Of a stretch of 30,670 bases of DNA, positions 30,304 to 30,670 are shown piece by piece; position 1 is the first letter of the stretch, and each line of letters opens with the position of its first letter. The stretch covers positions 1 through 30,670 of the forward strand of contig JAFAPL010000284.1 of assembly GCA_019247135.1 (NCBI GenBank). The letters run 5' to 3'. Both the position numbers and the translations under genes were made by a program. This DNA is from Chloroflexota bacterium. GTDB lineage: Bacteria > Chloroflexota > UBA6077 > CF-72. Below the pieces are notes generated by a model. It made no database searches and had not been told where the DNA came from. It worked only from the letters and a program-made list of their open reading frames with translations.

Positions 30304-30670
30304 GTGCAGGTGGCGCTCGACTGGGCCGCTGCGGGCATTCGTGGCCTGCTGATCGATCTGGACGGAGTTGTCTACACGGGGCGTCAGGCCATCCCCGGAT
30401 CCGCCTGGTTCCTGGCCGAGGCGCGCCAGCGCGAAACCGCATTCCTGCTGGTGACCAACAACTCGACTGCTAGCCCCGAGGAGGTCGCCGAGCGACTCAG
30501 CGGCATGGGCATCGAGGTGCGGCCGGACGAGATCCTGACCACTGCGCAGGCCGCCGCCGGCTACGTGCGTGCGCATACTCCACGCGGTTCGCGGTCGCGG
30601 GTGCAGTTGATCGGCGAATCTGGGCTGCGCCAGGCGGTCCTGCGGGAAGGCCTGGAGATCGTCGAAGACG
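30304..30670 (+). CDS. HAD-IIA (NagD-like) sugar phosphatase, 5' part only
   Basis: About 122 residues are visible and the gene continues past the right edge. Motif I is GLLIDLDGVVYTG (nucleophile Asp and +2 Asp). Motif II is FLLVTNNSTASPEEVAERL with the Ser/Thr after the beta strand. Together these are typical of NagD / p-nitrophenylphosphatase-like HAD-IIA enzymes, which dephosphorylate small phosphometabolites. The start is GTG at 30304 or 30310; both are in frame and neither has a convincing Shine-Dalgarno. The position 22 bp after murQ suggests an operon, possibly handling phosphorylated amino sugars. The catalytic Lys and final acidic motif lie outside the window. Confidence 0.9.
   Translation, partial: MQVALDWAAAGIRGLLIDLDGVVYTGRQAIPGSAWFLAEARQRETAFLLVTNNSTASPEEVAERLSGMGIEVRPDEILTTAQAAAGYVRAHTPRGSRSRVQLIGESGLRQAVLREGLEIVED

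Overview
The window is GC-rich, densely coded bacterial chromosome, with genes on both strands, short intergenic gaps and many overlapping ends. Several features point to Chloroflexota or a similar GC-rich soil lineage. These are the lipoproteins with Pro/Ala/Ser/Thr-rich linkers, an AOR-type tungstoenzyme, a DUF2231-Rieske fusion, a UspA/ParB-like fusion, and abundant ABC transporters of the Bmp/Nup, Liv and Opp types. This assignment is an inference from protein style. There is no rRNA or other phylogenetic marker here, and I see no tRNA, CRISPR array, transposase or prophage gene.

Layout. Positions 1-454 hold a tandem array of ~70 bp non-coding repeats that runs off the left edge. Next come an aldehyde:ferredoxin oxidoreductase (498-2396, -), a membrane-anchored DUF4352-like protein (-), a DUF2231-Rieske fusion (+), an OpgC-type membrane acyltransferase (-) and a class-V aminotransferase-fold enzyme (-). 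An ECF sigma factor overlaps an O6-alkylguanine-DNA alkyltransferase (6666-7845, +). A SelA-like PLP enzyme (-) is divergent from an enolase-superfamily dehydratase (+). A secreted clan GH-A-like glycosidase (+) shares a CTAG stop with an orphan family-5 solute-binding lipoprotein (-).

Positions 13805-18801 (+) encode a complete Bmp/Nup-type nucleoside ABC importer: lipoprotein, two permeases and a double ATPase. Then come a Uma2-family nuclease-like protein and an SH3 lipoprotein (both -), a metallophosphoesterase (+), a UspA + ParB-like fusion (-), and a [4Fe-4S] HhH-GPD DNA glycosylase (+) that lacks the usual catalytic Lys.

Positions 22406-27505 (-) are a Liv-type importer in the order livJ-livH-livM/livG fusion-livF. 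A recognisable promoter and Shine-Dalgarno precede livJ, and a large stem-loop lies between livJ and livH. A small - strand operon follows (hemerythrin domain, DUF72 protein, 83-aa conserved protein). The window ends with murQ and the start of a NagD-type HAD phosphatase (+), which suggests cell-wall sugar recycling.

Together the genes describe a scavenging heterotroph that imports nucleosides, amino acids and peptides, degrades polysaccharide, recycles muropeptide sugars and repairs alkylated or damaged bases. No single undescribed defence or mobile system is evident. The most unusual items are the left-edge repeat array with covarying palindromes, the sigma/alkyltransferase coupled pair, the UspA-ParB fusion placed head to head with the atypical glycosylase, and the two-tier hairpin inside the liv operon.
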